Source: Pantoea eucalypti (GTDB taxonomy: Bacteria > Pseudomonadota > Gammaproteobacteria > Enterobacterales > Enterobacteriaceae). From it: DNA of 64,000 bases. The stretch covers positions 3,286,001 through 3,350,000 of the forward strand of contig NZ_CP045720.1 of assembly GCF_009646115.1 (NCBI RefSeq), given 5' to 3'. The position numbers were made by a program, and so were the translations under genes. The notes below the pieces were generated by a model. The model saw only the letters and a program-made list of their open reading frames with translations. It had not been told where the DNA came from and did not search any database. This document shows positions 1-8,104 of this stretch, piece after piece. Numbering within the stretch: the stretch's first letter is position 1; every line of letters starts with the position of its first letter.

Positions 1-622
1 GGGCGTGTGGGAAACGCTGATGATGACCTTCGTCTCAGGTTTTTTCGGTTTTGTGCTGGGCCTGCCGGTCGGCGTTTTACTCTATGTGACCCGTCCAGGA
101 CAGATTCTTCAGAATCAGGGTCTTTATCGCGTGCTTTCCGCGCTGGTAAATATCTTCCGCTCGATTCCTTTCATTATCCTGCTGGTCTGGATGATTCCCT
201 TTACCCGCGTGATCGTCGGCACCTCAATCGGACTGCAGGCGGCTATCGTGCCGTTGACCGTCGGTGCTGCGCCGTTTATTGCGCGTATGGTTGAAAACGC
301 CTTACTGGAACTGCCAACCGGCCTGATTGAAGCGTCACGTGCCATGGGTGCCACGCCAATGCAGATCATCCGTAAAGTTCTGCTGCCGGAAGCGATGCCG
401 GGCCTGGTGAACGCGGCGACCATCACGCTGATTACGCTGGTCGGTTACTCCGCCATGGGTGGCGCGGTGGGTGCCGGTGGCCTGGGCCAGATCGGTTATC
501 AGTATGGTTATATCGGATATAACGCCACTGTGATGAATACGGTATTAGTGTTGTTAGTGGTTTTAGTGTATCTCATTCAATTCTGTGGCGACCGCATCGT
601 GCATGCTGTGTCCCATAAGTAA
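1..622 (+). CDS. metI: D-methionine ABC transporter permease MetI (5' end cut by window)
   Basis: Inner-membrane permease of the MetNIQ importer for L- and D-methionine. The reading frame is open from the first base, so about a dozen N-terminal residues lie outside the window; the GTG at 5 is an internal valine codon, not a start. About 205 residues are visible. They form roughly five hydrophobic segments and the cytoplasmic coupling loop that contacts the ATPase MetN (EASRAMGATPMQIIRKVLLP). It is nearly identical to E. coli MetI as I recall it. metQ follows 30 bases downstream on the same strand, so the two are co-transcribed; metN should lie just upstream of the window. Confidence 0.97.
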   Translation, partial: GVWETLMMTFVSGFFGFVLGLPVGVLLYVTRPGQILQNQGLYRVLSALVNIFRSIPFIILLVWMIPFTRVIVGTSIGLQAAIVPLTVGAAPFIARMVENALLELPTGLIEASRAMGATPMQIIRKVLLPEAMPGLVNAATITLITLVGYSAMGGAVGAGGLGQIGYQYGYIGYNATVMNTVLVLLVVLVYLIQFCGDRIVHAVSHK

Positions 623-652
623 GCAATATCACATTATTAAGAAGGAAAGGAT

Positions 653-1468
653 ATGTCTTTCAGATTCAAGAAAATTGCCGCTGTGGGTGCACTGATTGGC
701 GCGATTGCGCTGGCAGGTTGCGATCAAAAAGAGAAAGACCCTAACCACATCAAAGTGGGCGTGATTGTCGGTGCTGAGCAGCAGGTTGCTGAAGCCGCGC
801 AGAAAGTGGCTAAAGATAAGTATGGTCTGGACGTTGAGCTGGTCACTTTCAACGATTACGTTCTGCCGAATGAAGCGCTGAGCAAAGGCGATATCGACGT
901 TAACGCCTTCCAGCACAAACCTTACCTTGATCAGCAGATCAAAGATCGTGGCTACAAGCTGGTTTCAGTGGGTAATTCTTTCGTCTACCCAATCGCGGGC
1001 TATTCGAAGAAGATCAAATCACTGGATGAGCTGCAGGATGGCGCGCAGGTTGCTATTCCAAACGATCCGACCAACCTGGGCCGTACACTGCTGCTGCTGC
1101 AGAAAGTCGGTCTGATCAAACTGAAAGATGGCGTGGGCTTGCTGCCAACCTCACTGGATATCACTGAGAACCCTAAGCATCTGAAAATTGTTGAGCTGGA
1201 AGCGCCGCAGCTGCCACGTTCACTGGACGATCAGCAGATTGCTCTGGCAGTGATCAACACCACTTACGCGAGCCAGATTGGCCTGACACCCGCGAAAGAT
1301 GGCATTTTCGTCGAAGATAAAGATTCACCTTATGTGAACCTGATTGTCGCGCGTGAAGATAATAAAGATGCGGAAAACGTGAAGAAATTCGTTAAGGCTT
1401 ACCAGTCTGACGAAGTTAACGCAGAAGCTAATAAAGTCTTTAACGGCGGCGCGGTTAAAGGCTGGTAA
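653..1468 (+). CDS. metQ: Methionine-binding lipoprotein MetQ
   Basis: Substrate-binding component of the MetNIQ importer (NlpA family), 271 residues, the usual length. The signal peptide ends in a lipobox, LAGC, with Cys23 as the expected lipidation and anchoring residue. The rest is the two-lobed binding protein with family blocks such as FNDYVLPNEAL and IPNDPTNLGRTLLLLQ. A strong Shine-Dalgarno, AAGGAAAGG, sits just before the ATG. It is the last gene of metNIQ and is followed by a hairpin terminator. MetJ control would act upstream of metN, outside the window. Confidence 0.98.
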   Translation: MSFRFKKIAAVGALIGAIALAGCDQKEKDPNHIKVGVIVGAEQQVAEAAQKVAKDKYGLDVELVTFNDYVLPNEALSKGDIDVNAFQHKPYLDQQIKDRGYKLVSVGNSFVYPIAGYSKKIKSLDELQDGAQVAIPNDPTNLGRTLLLLQKVGLIKLKDGVGLLPTSLDITENPKHLKIVELEAPQLPRSLDDQQIALAVINTTYASQIGLTPAKDGIFVEDKDSPYVNLIVAREDNKDAENVKKFVKAYQSDEVNAEANKVFNGGAVKGW

Positions 1469-1487
1469 TTCAGTCCGTGATCTCCCT

Positions 1488-1512
1488 AAGGGCGGCGCTA
1501 TGCCGCCCTTTC
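1488..1512 (+). terminator. Terminator after metQ
   Basis: A perfect 9 bp stem (1488-1496 pairing with 1502-1510) around a 5-base loop starts 19 bases after the metQ stop. It is followed by only a short T run, so it is a plausible but modest intrinsic terminator of the met operon. Confidence 0.7.
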
Positions 1513-1596
1513 TGCTATTGGGTGCCCTGCCCGACTTGTTATTTATTCTTGTCCTTGTTTCAATAACGCCACTTTTTGAAACCTGAGGATGTTGCC

Positions 1597-1995
1597 ATGC
1601 GTTTTTTACCGCTCTGCTTGTTAGCATTGATGCTGACAGGGTGTGTTCATGAGTATCACCCGATAAGCAGCGCACCGTCCCGGCCGCAGCAATCCAGTGA
1701 ACCGACCCATAAGCCTGTGGCACGACCCGCACCCGTTAAGCTCTATACCGATGCCGCCGATCTGGTCAGTAAGCCGTTCCGCGATCTGGGTGAAGTCTCC
1801 GCTGAAGATTGCCAGATGAGCAATCAGAACTCCCCGGCCAATATCGCTACAGCACGGAAACGTCTGCAGATCAAAGCATCACAGATGAAAGCCAATGCAG
1901 TGCTGCTGCATCAGTGTGAAATCGTTACCGGCACACCAGGCTGTTATCGCCAGGCGGTGTGTCAGGGTTCAGCGCTGAAAGTCAGCAATCAATGA
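1597..1995 (+). CDS. rcsF: Outer-membrane lipoprotein RcsF, sensor of the Rcs phosphorelay
   Basis: RcsF senses envelope damage and relieves IgaA inhibition of the RcsC-RcsD-RcsB phosphorelay. The start is placed at ATG 1597 (132 residues): it follows the Shine-Dalgarno TGAGGA and gives a lipoprotein signal ending LMLTGC, with Cys16 lipidated as in E. coli. A TTG 21 bases upstream would only add a non-conserved tail. A Pro/Lys-rich linker follows, then the globular domain with four cysteines (EDCQM, HQCEI, TPGCY, AVCQG) that form two non-consecutive disulfides in the E. coli protein. The stop overlaps the trmO start as ATGA, suggesting translational coupling. Confidence 0.96.
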   Translation: MRFLPLCLLALMLTGCVHEYHPISSAPSRPQQSSEPTHKPVARPAPVKLYTDAADLVSKPFRDLGEVSAEDCQMSNQNSPANIATARKRLQIKASQMKANAVLLHQCEIVTGTPGCYRQAVCQGSALKVSNQ

Positions 1996-2696
1996 GTGAA
2001 TTCGCCTTTGCGCAAATTGGGGTAATTCGTTCGCCGTGGAAGGAGAAGTTTGCCGTACCGCGTCAGCCAGGCCTGGTGCAGGATGGCGGCGGCGAGCTTC
2101 ATCTGCAGCCACCTTACAATCAGCCGGAAGCGGTACGTGGACTGGAAGCGTTCAGCCATCTCTGGCTGCTGTTTGTTTTCCATCAGACGATGGAAGGTGG
2201 CTGGCGTCCCACGGTTCGCCCTCCCCGTCTGGGCGGCAATGCGCGCATGGGTGTTTTCGCGACACGTTCCACGTTCCGTCCCAACCCCATTGGGATGTCG
2301 CTGGTTGAACTGAAAGGTGTCAGAATTGAGAAGCAGCAGGTGATTCTGCAGCTTGGCAGTCTGGACCTGGTCGATGGTACTCCGGTAGTGGATATCAAAC
2401 CTTATCTGCCTTTTGCCGAAGCGCTGCCTCATGCCCAGGCAGGTTTTGCTCAGGCGGCCCCTGCGGCTGATATGCCGGTTCGCTTCTCCGCACTGGCCCA
2501 GCAGCAGCTTCAGCAGCAGTCGCGCTACCCCAATCTGGCACGCTTTATCCGTGAAGTGCTGGCACAGGATCCCCGTCCGGCTTATCGTCAGGGCGAAACG
2601 CAGGCGCGGGAATATGCGGCCTGGCTGATGGATTTTAATGTCCGCTGGCGCATTGATGATGCCGGTACTGAAGTGATCGCTATCGACCCGCGTTAA
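1992..2696 (+). CDS. trmO: tRNA (adenine(37)-N6)-methyltransferase TrmO
   Basis: SAM-dependent enzyme of the TsaA-like beta-barrel family that methylates t6A37 to m6t6A in tRNA-Thr(GGU). The chosen ATG at 1992 overlaps the rcsF stop by four bases and gives 234 residues, against 235 in E. coli. Conserved blocks visible are IGVIRSPWKEKF near the N-terminus, GLEAFSHLWLLFVFH, RPPRLGGNARMGVFATR and STFRPNPIGMSLVEL, which form the SAM and tRNA site. Older names are tsaA and yaeB. It sits between rcsF and proS exactly as in E. coli. Confidence 0.96.
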   Translation: MSEFAFAQIGVIRSPWKEKFAVPRQPGLVQDGGGELHLQPPYNQPEAVRGLEAFSHLWLLFVFHQTMEGGWRPTVRPPRLGGNARMGVFATRSTFRPNPIGMSLVELKGVRIEKQQVILQLGSLDLVDGTPVVDIKPYLPFAEALPHAQAGFAQAAPAADMPVRFSALAQQQLQQQSRYPNLARFIREVLAQDPRPAYRQGETQAREYAAWLMDFNVRWRIDDAGTEVIAIDPR

Positions 2697-2785
2697 AACC
2701 CGCTTTTGAGGCGGTGATCTCACTGGTACACTAGCCGCCAGCAAAATTCTGTCTGTGACTTTCCGATCAACTGGAACCGTAATCA

Positions 2786-4504
2786 ATGCGTACTACTCAA
2801 TATCTGCTCTCTACTCAGAAAGAGACGCCTTCCGACGCTGAAGTGATCAGCCACCAGCTGATGCTGCGCGCCGGTATGATCCGCAAACTGGCTTCTGGCT
2901 TGTACACCTGGTTACCGACCGGGGTTCGCGTGCTGAAAAAAGTCGAAAACATCGTGCGTGAAGAGATGAACAACGCGGGCGCTGTTGAGATTTTAATGCC
3001 GGTTGTGCAGCCCGCCGACCTGTGGCAGGAGAGCGGTCGCTGGGAGGAGTATGGCCCGGAACTGTTACGTATTGCCGATCGCCACGAGCGTCCGTTCGTG
3101 CTGGGTCCGACGCATGAAGAGGTGGTCACTGACCTGATCCGCAACGAACTGAGCTCTTATAAGCAGTTGCCGCTCAACCTGTATCAGATTCAGACCAAAT
3201 TCCGTGATGAAGTGCGTCCACGTTTTGGCGTGATGCGTTCACGTGAGTTCATCATGAAAGATGCTTACTCGTTCCATACGTCGCAGGCGTCGCTGCAGGA
3301 AACCTATGACGCGATGTACCGCGCCTATAGTCAGATCTTCAGCCGTATGGGACTGGATTTCCGTGCTGTGCAGGCCGATACCGGCTCTATCGGCGGCAGC
3401 GCATCACATGAGTTCCAGGTGCTGGCGCAGAGCGGTGAAGATGATGTGATTTTCTCTACCGATTCTGATTACGCCGCTAACATTGAGCTGGCCGAAGCCG
3501 TCGCACCGGCCGGTGAACGTGCCGCACCATCTCAGGAGATGCAGCTGGTCGAAACACCAGACGCAAAAACCATCGCGGAGCTGGTTGAGCAATTCAATGT
3601 GCCTGTTGAAAAGACAGTGAAAACGCTGATTGTTAAAGGTGCAGAAGAGAGCGGTCACGCGCTGGTTGCCCTGCTGGTTCGCGGCGATCATCAGCTGAAT
3701 GAGATCAAAGCAGAGAAGTCAGCCATCGTTGCATCGCCGCTGGTGTTCGCGACGGAAGAAGAGATTCGCGCCGCAGTGGGTGCGGGTCCGGGTTCAATCG
3801 GGCCTGTGGGTCTGCAGATGCCGATCATTGCCGACCGTACCGTGGCGAAGATGAGCGATTTCAGCGCCGGTGCCAACGTCGATGGTAAACACTACTTCGG
3901 CATTAACTGGGAGCGCGATCTGCCGCTGGCCAGCGTTGCGGATATCCGTAATGTGGTCGAAGGCGATTTAAGCCCGGATGGCAAAGGCACGCTGCAGATT
4001 AAACGTGGTATTGAAGTCGGTCACATCTTCCAGCTTGGTACTAAGTATTCTGACGCGCTGAAAGCCTCCGTTCAGGGTGAAGATGGCCGTAATCAGGTGA
4101 TGAGCATGGGCTGCTACGGCATCGGCATAACTCGCGTGGTGGCGGCAGCCATTGAGCAAAACCATGACGATCGTGGCATCATCTGGCCAGCCGCACTGGC
4201 ACCGTTCGAGGTGGCGATTCTGCCGATGAATATGCAGAAATCGTTCCGTGTTAAAGAGCTGGCAGAAGAGTTATATGCCACGCTGCGTGCCAAAGGCGTT
4301 GAAGTTATCCTGGATGACCGCAAAGAGCGTCCGGGCGTGATGTTTGCCGATATGGAACTGATCGGGGTGCCACACACCATCGTCATCGGCGATCGCAATC
4401 TCGACAACCAGGAGATTGAATACAAATCACGTCGTGCCGGTGAGAAGCAGATGATTAAGCAGGATGAAATTGTTGAGTTCCTGCTGAAAGCGCTGAACAA
4501 GTAA
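2786..4504 (+). CDS. proS: Prolyl-tRNA synthetase
   Basis: Charges tRNA-Pro with proline; class II aminoacyl-tRNA synthetase of the bacterial type. It has 572 residues, the same as E. coli. The catalytic core includes motif 2 around [19 protein letters not shown] (about residues 137-155) and motif 3 in the C-terminal half of the core ([17 protein letters not shown]). Between motifs 2 and 3 lies the long insertion domain (about residues 220-400) that hydrolyses mischarged Ala-tRNA-Pro. The C-terminal anticodon-binding domain includes [20 protein letters not shown]. An 89-base gap follows trmO, so it probably has its own promoter. A repeat element and a terminator lie downstream. Confidence 0.98.
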   Translation: MRTTQYLLSTQKETPSDAEVISHQLMLRAGMIRKLASGLYTWLPTGVRVLKKVENIVREEMNNAGAVEILMPVVQPADLWQESGRWEEYGPELLRIADRHERPFVLGPTHEEVVTDLIRNELSSYKQLPLNLYQIQTKFRDEVRPRFGVMRSREFIMKDAYSFHTSQASLQETYDAMYRAYSQIFSRMGLDFRAVQADTGSIGGSASHEFQVLAQSGEDDVIFSTDSDYAANIELAEAVAPAGERAAPSQEMQLVETPDAKTIAELVEQFNVPVEKTVKTLIVKGAEESGHALVALLVRGDHQLNEIKAEKSAIVASPLVFATEEEIRAAVGAGPGSIGPVGLQMPIIADRTVAKMSDFSAGANVDGKHYFGINWERDLPLASVADIRNVVEGDLSPDGKGTLQIKRGIEVGHIFQLGTKYSDALKASVQGEDGRNQVMSMGCYGIGITRVVAAAIEQNHDDRGIIWPAALAPFEVAILPMNMQKSFRVKELAEELYATLRAKGVEVILDDRKERPGVMFADMELIGVPHTIVIGDRNLDNQEIEYKSRRAGEKQMIKQDEIVEFLLKALNK

Positions 4505-4854
4505 ATTGTGAAGGAAAGGTCAGATAACTCGCTTGTGTGGCCTCTAACAGCTTAAGAGTTTGCCCGGTTGCTGTAATTCCGTATCTGCTCAGGAAACAGG
4601 GTCAGATCGGAAAGACGCAAAAGCCGCCATCCATGGCATGCTCGGCCCGCGCGATTACGCACCTCATCCATGAGGTGCGCCCTGACCGGGCCAACGCATG
4701 GCGTTATTCAAAAACGCTCCCGGCGTTTTTGTCCATGGCGCGGGACGCTTTCCTCTTCTGACCCTGTTCCCTTCGCCATGCGCTTATTCGTTGCTGCCAG
4801 AGTCACGCTGAGCTGCCTGATCAGTACTCAAACGCCCCGCCTGCGGGGCGTTTT
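4505..4854. other. Non-coding region between proS and arfB
   Basis: This 350-base stretch separates the convergent proS and arfB genes. E. coli has nlpE (and, beyond arfB, yaeQ) hereabouts; I see no remnant of either. It contains the palindromic element at 4595-4768 and the proS terminator at 4830-4856. The rest (4505-4594 and 4769-4829) shows nothing recognisable. Confidence 0.7.
4595..4768. mobile_element. MITE-like palindromic repeat element, 174 bp
   Basis: The ends form an inverted repeat: AACAGGGTCAGA is perfect over 12 bases at both ends and is followed by GGAAAG on each arm (4595-4614 against 4749-4768). Inside are further hairpins: a 10 bp inverted repeat with two central bases (4658-4667 with 4670-4679) and a 9 bp stem with a 5-base loop (4709-4717 with 4723-4731). 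Matching GGCCCG/CGGGCC segments near 4644 and 4686 nest around the first. No transposase is encoded, and a short open frame across it does not look like a gene. The architecture fits a non-autonomous palindromic repeat. I could not check copy number or a target-site duplication. Confidence 0.6.
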
Positions 4855-4856
4855 TT
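4830..4856 (+). terminator. Terminator of proS
   Basis: GC-rich inverted repeat AACGCCCCGC / GCGGGGCGTT (4831-4840 with 4843-4852) followed by six T residues at 4851-4856. The T run overlaps the stop codon of arfB, which reads toward it on the other strand. It is a strong intrinsic terminator for rightward transcription. Confidence 0.88.
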
Positions 4857-5265
4857 ATTGCACCTTGCCGCGCATCGATTTCGTCGAACTGCGACGGGCT
4901 TTTCCTTCCAGACGACGCTCTTTCGAGGCGCGGGTCGGCCGCGTAGCGCGCCGGGCTTTTTCCACGGTACTCAGCTCCTGGATCAGATTGACCAGACGTT
5001 GCAGCGCCGCTTCACGATTCATCTCCTGACTGCGATACTCCTGCGCCTTGATCACCACCACGCCATCTCCGGTAATCAAATGATGACTGGCAGTGAGCAG
5101 CCGCTCTTTATAAAACGCGGGCAGCGAAGAAGCAGCAATATCAAAGCGCAGATGAATGGCCGTGCTGGCTTTGTTGACATGTTGTCCACCTGCGCCCTGA
5201 GCGCGGATAGCCGTCAGTTCGATCTCACTCTCCGGAATCTCAACCGAACGGGATAGCATAATCAT
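4855..5265 (-). CDS. arfB: Alternative ribosome-rescue factor / peptidyl-tRNA hydrolase ArfB
   Basis: ArfB (YaeJ) rescues ribosomes stalled on non-stop mRNA by hydrolysing peptidyl-tRNA. The N-terminal release-factor-like domain carries the catalytic GGQ in [17 protein letters not shown]. The basic C-terminal tail ([20 protein letters not shown]) enters the empty mRNA channel. The start is placed at ATG 5265 (136 residues) because it matches the E. coli N-terminus (MIVISR versus MIMLSR) and has GGGGAG seven bases upstream. An in-frame ATG at 5280 lies before that Shine-Dalgarno. Its usual neighbours yaeQ and nlpE are missing. Confidence 0.95.
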   Translation of the reverse strand: MIMLSRSVEIPESEIELTAIRAQGAGGQHVNKASTAIHLRFDIAASSLPAFYKERLLTASHHLITGDGVVVIKAQEYRSQEMNREAALQRLVNLIQELSTVEKARRATRPTRASKERRLEGKARRSSTKSMRGKVQ

Positions 5266-5482
5266 CAGCTTGCTCCCCACACCTTAATCACGTTGACCTC
5301 CGATAACCTGTTCATCAAATTAACCTTTTGTGCTCTGATTCATTCCGTCCCAGACAGCGGAATCTGTCACTTTAGCAGTGATTCGCGCACTGTTCCTGCT
5401 TTACGCAGGCTGATTTCCTCTAAATGGCTATGATATAGTCGCCAGTTAACCAGAGTATCGACGCTCTGCTGAGGGGGGCCAT

Positions 5483-5683
5483 GTGCAAAATTATTGTGAG
5501 TTAGTTCGCCGGAAATATGCCGAAATCGGCAGCGGAGACTTAGGTTACATTCCGGATGCGATTGGCTGCGCATTGAAGGCACTTAATGATATTGCCGCAA
5601 ATACTGAGCTAAACTCTTCTGTCAGGGAACAGGCGGCCTACGCCGCTGCTAACTTATTGGTGAGCGACTATGTTGATAAATGA
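5483..5683 (+). CDS. yaeP: Conserved small protein YaeP (UPF0253)
   Basis: A 66-residue protein of unknown function, the same length as E. coli YaeP and with the same core (ASGDLGY-like [17 protein letters not shown] and [14 protein letters not shown]). The start is a GTG at 5483 preceded by the Shine-Dalgarno GAGGGGGG; the ATG two bases earlier is out of frame and closes after seven codons. It overlaps rof by 14 bases, so the two are very likely translated from one message. No membrane segment or signal is visible. Confidence 0.92.
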   Translation: MQNYCELVRRKYAEIGSGDLGYIPDAIGCALKALNDIAANTELNSSVREQAAYAAANLLVSDYVDK

Positions 5684-5930
5684 AGCGTACCAACCTATCA
5701 ATTGTGATGACTACGATAATCTGGAACTCGCCTGCCAGAACACCTGGATGCTGTCGCTGGAAATGAAAGATGGCGAACAGCTCAAGGCAAAGGCCAAAGA
5801 GATTTTTTCACGCAAGAACGTGGAATATCTGGCTATCGATCTTTCCGGTGAACATCGCGAATTACGTCTCGACCATATTGCCAGCTTTACCCATCCCGAA
5901 CTGGGTACGGTGGTTGTCAGCGCTGAGTAA
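5670..5930 (+). CDS. rof: Rho-binding antiterminator Rof
   Basis: Rof (YaeO) binds the Rho hexamer at its primary RNA-binding site and inhibits Rho-dependent termination. It has 86 residues versus 84 in E. coli, with the conserved N-terminal [17 protein letters not shown] and the C-terminal Sm-like beta fold ([20 protein letters not shown]). The start overlaps yaeP, as in E. coli. A GC-rich hairpin follows at 5943-5961. Confidence 0.95.
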   Translation: MLINEAYQPINCDDYDNLELACQNTWMLSLEMKDGEQLKAKAKEIFSRKNVEYLAIDLSGEHRELRLDHIASFTHPELGTVVVSAE

Positions 5931-5942
5931 TAGACGCATCAC

Positions 5943-5961
5943 GGGCGGGACCTTCCCGCCC
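5943..5961. terminator. Probable terminator between rof and the cytochrome c gene
   Basis: An 8 bp perfect stem GGGCGGGA / TCCCGCCC (5943-5950 with 5954-5961) with a 3-base loop lies between convergent genes. Neither side has a good T run, so its efficiency is uncertain. Confidence 0.5.
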
Positions 5962-5970
5962 TGTTAACCC

Positions 5971-6279
5971 TCAGGGCTGCAACGAACTGTAGTACGCCGC
6001 CAGATCAGCTATATCACCGTCACTCAATCCCGCTACAAATGCCTTCATCACCTCAGCCTGGCCGCCAGTGCGCTCGCCCTTTTTGTAGGCGTGCAAAGCC
6101 TGTTCCAGATAAGGTGCGTGCTGCCCGGCCAGATTGGGATAGAGGGGCACAGCCGCTTTACCTGCTGCACCATGGCAGGCCATGCAGCTCCCTGCTTTTT
6201 GTGCGCCGCGTTGCGCATCGCCCGCAGCCCACGCTGGTAATACGGCGCCCACTAAAAAGGCGATAAACCATTGCTTCAT
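5971..6279 (-). CDS. Small periplasmic class I cytochrome c
   Basis: A 102-residue protein with a signal peptide (MKQWFIAFLVGAVLPAWA) and a single c-type haem site, CMACH (Cys32, Cys35, His36). The blocks NLAGQHAPYLEQALHAYKKG and a Met in AEVMKAFVAGLSD, the likely axial ligand, are typical of the c553/c4 type. It should be an electron shuttle matured by the Ccm system; the redox partner cannot be told. The start ATG shares one base with the tilS stop (TAATG), so the gene is probably translationally coupled to tilS. It is absent at this place in E. coli. Confidence 0.87.
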   Translation of the reverse strand: MKQWFIAFLVGAVLPAWAAGDAQRGAQKAGSCMACHGAAGKAAVPLYPNLAGQHAPYLEQALHAYKKGERTGGQAEVMKAFVAGLSDGDIADLAAYYSSLQP

Positions 6280-7598
6280 TATTGTTGTTCCCCTGCGCTG
6301 CATGCCCTGTCCCAGACTATCTGCCAGCCCTGTTGATCAACAGCTGCGCCAGCGTGGGTGACAAACAGATTCGGAACACAGATCAGCGTCTGGTTATAAA
6401 AGATTAACGGCAGCCGTTCTCGCTGCCACGGAGGTATCTGCAACTCCTGCCACAACTTTTTCATTTCCCTTCCACCCTGACGGCCCACCAGATGAACGTG
6501 ACCCTGCGCATGAAAGCGTACGCTGACCTGCTCATCCGGCTGAGGATAACGCAACAGGCTCTGCGCCTGGCTGGCGTGTAACGTGCCGAGATTCTGTGGT
6601 AACACCAGCGGCTGGCTGAGATCGGGCCATGCCAGCTCGGTGGCACGCAGTGAACTGCGCAACGGCAGCCAGTAGAGCTGCTGACGGTAGCGGCGGAGTT
6701 CAGCCTGACCGAATCGCAGCTTCGGCTGCGCATCCTCCCGGCTCGCCATGACTTCATCGCGAATACGTTTCAGCGCTTCACGGGAGGGCATCCTGCCGCC
6801 CTGCCCGGCGATCCAGCGGCGCAATAACGCATTAGCACGCAACTCACTCATGACCATCAAGGGCGGAAAGTGCAGGCTGCCATCTGGCTGGATGAGCTCA
6901 TTGAGTTGTCCGGTGAGCAGTTCATCCAGTAACTGCTCCTGCTCACTGCACAACGCCGCACTTCGGGCTGTCGCCTCAGCAAAATGGGGCCAGCGCTGGT
7001 AAAGCGCCGGCAGCAGCCGCTGACGAAGGAAGTTACGGTCGTAGCGAAGATCCTGATTACTTTCATCTTCGATCCACACCAGCTGATGGGTTCTGGCATA
7101 GGTTTCAAGCGACTGCCGCGACTGATTCAGCAGTGGACGCAGCAGCTGATGCGAACCCAGCGCACGCGCAGCAGGCATCGCCGCCAGCCCGGCCGGACCG
7201 CTGCCGCGCTTCAGCGCCAGCATAAAGGTTTCACACTGATCGTCGAGGTGCTGCGCGGTCAGTAACACTTCACCCGGCAACAATGCCGCACTGAGCGCCT
7301 GATAACGGGCGGTGCGGGCGGCGGCTTCAATGCCGTTTTCCCTGCCATCCACGGTAACGTGCAGTACCTCACATGGCAGTTGCCACTGCTCGCATACCGA
7401 CAGGCAGTGCGCTGCCCAGCAATCGGCATTCGGGCTAAGCCCATGATGAACATGTAACGCCCGCAGATGGGATTCGGGATGCTGCTGCTGCCAGCCGCGA
7501 AGCTGATGCAGCAGCACGGTTGAATCGAGTCCGCCACTGAAGGCGACCACCAGCGCGGCATCAGGTTGCAACATGGCGTCAAAAGCGGGCAAAGGCAT
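6279..7598 (-). CDS. tilS: tRNA(Ile)-lysidine synthase TilS
   Basis: ATP-dependent enzyme that converts C34 of tRNA-Ile(CAU) to lysidine, changing both codon reading and charging identity; essential. The N-terminal N-type ATP-pyrophosphatase domain carries the PP-loop SGGLDST. ALHVHHGLS, TAQHLDDQCETF and WIEDESNQD follow in order, then the C-terminal lysidine-synthetase domain (VRFHAQGHVHLVGRQGGR). Starting at ATG 7598 gives 439 residues (E. coli 432). The frame stays open 96 bases further upstream but that part runs into yaeR and has no family similarity. The stop is coupled to the cytochrome c start. Confidence 0.94.
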   Translation of the reverse strand: MPLPAFDAMLQPDAALVVAFSGGLDSTVLLHQLRGWQQQHPESHLRALHVHHGLSPNADCWAAHCLSVCEQWQLPCEVLHVTVDGRENGIEAAARTARYQALSAALLPGEVLLTAQHLDDQCETFMLALKRGSGPAGLAAMPAARALGSHQLLRPLLNQSRQSLETYARTHQLVWIEDESNQDLRYDRNFLRQRLLPALYQRWPHFAEATARSAALCSEQEQLLDELLTGQLNELIQPDGSLHFPPLMVMSELRANALLRRWIAGQGGRMPSREALKRIRDEVMASREDAQPKLRFGQAELRRYRQQLYWLPLRSSLRATELAWPDLSQPLVLPQNLGTLHASQAQSLLRYPQPDEQVSVRFHAQGHVHLVGRQGGREMKKLWQELQIPPWQRERLPLIFYNQTLICVPNLFVTHAGAAVDQQGWQIVWDRACSAGEQQ

Positions 7599-7650
7599 GG
7601 CAGAATCCAGAAAGTCGGGCCACTGAATGTCGCCCGCTGAGCGCGCTATT

Positions 7651-8040
7651 TTACGCCTGATAAAGCTCCAGCGGCAAACCATCCGGATCGGCAAAGAACG
7701 TACACTGTTTACCCGTCAGTTCATCGATGCGAATCGGCTCGCAGATTACGCCTTTACTGGCCAGCGTTGCGACAGCGACGGCCACATCCGGCACGGTAAA
7801 GGCCAGATGACGCAGGCCACACGCTTCGGGATGACTGACGCGCGCCGGCGGCTCAGGAAAAGAGAACAGCTCAATAGTGTAGCGATCCTCCAGGGCCAGG
7901 TCGCCTTTCCAGGAGTCGCGCGCTTCACGGTAATATTCGCCCATGAGACGAAAGCCCAGCACGTCACAATAGAACGCTTTGCTGCGCTGATAGTCGGAAG
8001 CGATGATGGCGATGTGGTGAATAGCGGTTAACTGCAACAT
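7651..8040 (-). CDS. yaeR: VOC/glyoxalase-family metalloprotein YaeR
   Basis: 129 residues, the length and sequence of E. coli YaeR, a single-domain member of the vicinal oxygen chelate superfamily. Probable metal ligands are the N-terminal His in IHHIAII, the His in GLRHLAF and the Glu in LPLELY. YREARDSWKGDLAL is the family's recognisable block. The substrate is unknown; lactoylglutathione lyase activity should not be assumed from the fold. It lies between ldcC and tilS, as in E. coli, with 64 bases to ldcC. Confidence 0.9.
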   Translation of the reverse strand: MLQLTAIHHIAIIASDYQRSKAFYCDVLGFRLMGEYYREARDSWKGDLALEDRYTIELFSFPEPPARVSHPEACGLRHLAFTVPDVAVAVATLASKGVICEPIRIDELTGKQCTFFADPDGLPLELYQA

Positions 8041-8104
8041 GTTGAATATCCTGATTCGGGCAGGCTGTCCCCAGACACCCTGCCGCTATTAGTCGTTTAA
8101 AGAT

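Noticed and set aside
4537..4761. Short open frame across the proS-arfB gap
   Set aside because: It runs through the palindromic element, has no Shine-Dalgarno and no recognisable protein features.
7599..7694. N-terminal extension of tilS overlapping yaeR
   Set aside because: The extra 32 residues match no TilS family member and overlap the conserved end of yaeR.
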